This document shows, piece by piece, positions 63,641-64,000 of a DNA stretch of 64,000 bases; position 1 is the first letter of the stretch; every line of letters starts with the position of its first letter. Source of the DNA: Methylacidiphilum caldifontis (lineage in GTDB: Bacteria; Verrucomicrobiota; Verrucomicrobiia; Methylacidiphilales; Methylacidiphilaceae); the NCBI RefSeq assembly GCF_017310505.1, contig NZ_CP065957.1, forward strand, positions 2,190,699 to 2,254,698. Reading direction: 5' to 3'. The notes beneath the pieces were generated by a model, which searched no databases, was not told where the DNA came from, and was given only the letters and a program-made list of their open reading frames with translations. The position numbers were made by a program, and so were the translations under genes.

Positions 63641-64000
63641 ATGGAGAAAAATATGGACTATACGGACTCTAAGCTTATGGAATTGACAGCTCAAGGCGAT
63701 GACGAAGCTTATGCTCTTCTTGTTCAAAGACACTACCAAGCGATATTTGGTGCTGCCGTAAAAATGTTAAAGGATCGTTACCTTGCTGAGGAACTGACTC
63801 AAAAGGTTTTTCTCCAGGCTTACAGAGCGGCGTCTCGCTATGAACCAAGAGCAAAGCTAAGAACTTGGCTCTATACCATTTTAAGAAGGCTTGTTCTTAA
63901 CCAATTCCGCAAAAAAGAAATTCAATCTTCTTCACTTGTTACTGAGAATGGAGAAGACCGGGACATTACAACCTATCAGTCTGCTCTTTCTCCACTGGAT
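63641..64000 (+). CDS. ECF-type RNA polymerase sigma factor (partial)
   Basis: The first 120 codons of an ECF sigma factor; the gene runs off the window end. Region 2 is visible: ALLVQRHYQAIFGAAVKMLKD, AEELTQKVFLQAYRAA and LRTWLYTILRRLVLNQFRKK. Region 4 is beyond the window. The ATG at 63641 is the first start, although a strong AGGAGG lies about 18 bases upstream, which is farther than usual. An anti-sigma partner may follow outside the window. Confidence 0.92.
   Translation, partial: MEKNMDYTDSKLMELTAQGDDEAYALLVQRHYQAIFGAAVKMLKDRYLAEELTQKVFLQAYRAASRYEPRAKLRTWLYTILRRLVLNQFRKKEIQSSSLVTENGEDRDITTYQSALSPLD

Overview
The window looks like chromosomal DNA from an A+T-leaning, tightly packed bacterium of the Verrucomicrobia/PVC group, most likely close to the acidophilic methanotroph Methylacidiphilum. 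This is inference from gene content (a division/wall cluster running mraZ to ftsZ with a MurC-MurB fusion, haem A synthesis, an archaeal-type DUF763 gene) and from base composition; no 16S rRNA gene is present. Genes are closely spaced, convergent neighbours often overlap at their stops, and several genes appear to start at TTG or GTG.

Layout. 1-7 kb: the end of a heavy-metal P-type ATPase, a PAP2 phosphatase, a small decayed stretch, an amidohydrolase, bioF-bioA and a Na+/H+ antiporter-like protein. 7-13.4 kb (minus strand): a DUF763 gene directly behind tRNA-Glu, a CopD-like membrane protein, a LuxR-type two-component pair and argS. 13.5-18 kb: rpsT, then an alpha-operon-like block map-rpmJ-rpsM-rpsK-rpsD-rpoA-rplQ without infA. 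18-31 kb: ppk, rmuC, a flippase-like membrane protein, a lipoprotein-like SAM hydroxide adenosyltransferase, typA, an isochorismatase-fold hydrolase, a barrel-like envelope protein, a TPR/aspartyl-protease-like protein with altered active sites, and the haem O/haem A genes. 31-34 kb: a MoxR-DUF58-VWA operon. 34.08-35.69 kb: a G+C-rich, decayed IS200/IS605-family element (tnpA plus broken tnpB) wedged between two convergent genes.

36.6-54 kb is the division and cell wall cluster: mraZ, rsmH, ftsL, ftsI, murE, murF, mraY, a LysM protein, ftsW, murG, murC-murB (one fused gene), ddl, ftsQ, ftsA and a strongly diverged ftsZ. It would supply the cytoplasmic peptidoglycan precursor steps, lipid I/II formation and the septal machinery, except that murD is missing from its usual place. 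A ladder of 10-bp repeats in front of mraZ looks like the MraZ operator. 54-64 kb: an HTH/periplasmic-binding-like regulator, an ABC exporter coupled to an unusual glycosidase-glycosyltransferase fusion, purC, an OB-HD nuclease-like protein, a TolC-like outer-membrane protein and the start of an ECF sigma factor gene.

Strongest leads: the ftsZ homologue that keeps the C-terminal FtsA-binding tail but has lost the catalytic T7-loop aspartates; the MraZ-box ladder; the LysM gene in the murD slot; the decayed TnpB element; the GH-GT2 fusion; and the degenerate double retropepsin-like protein. I found no CRISPR array, prophage or clear multi-gene defence island.
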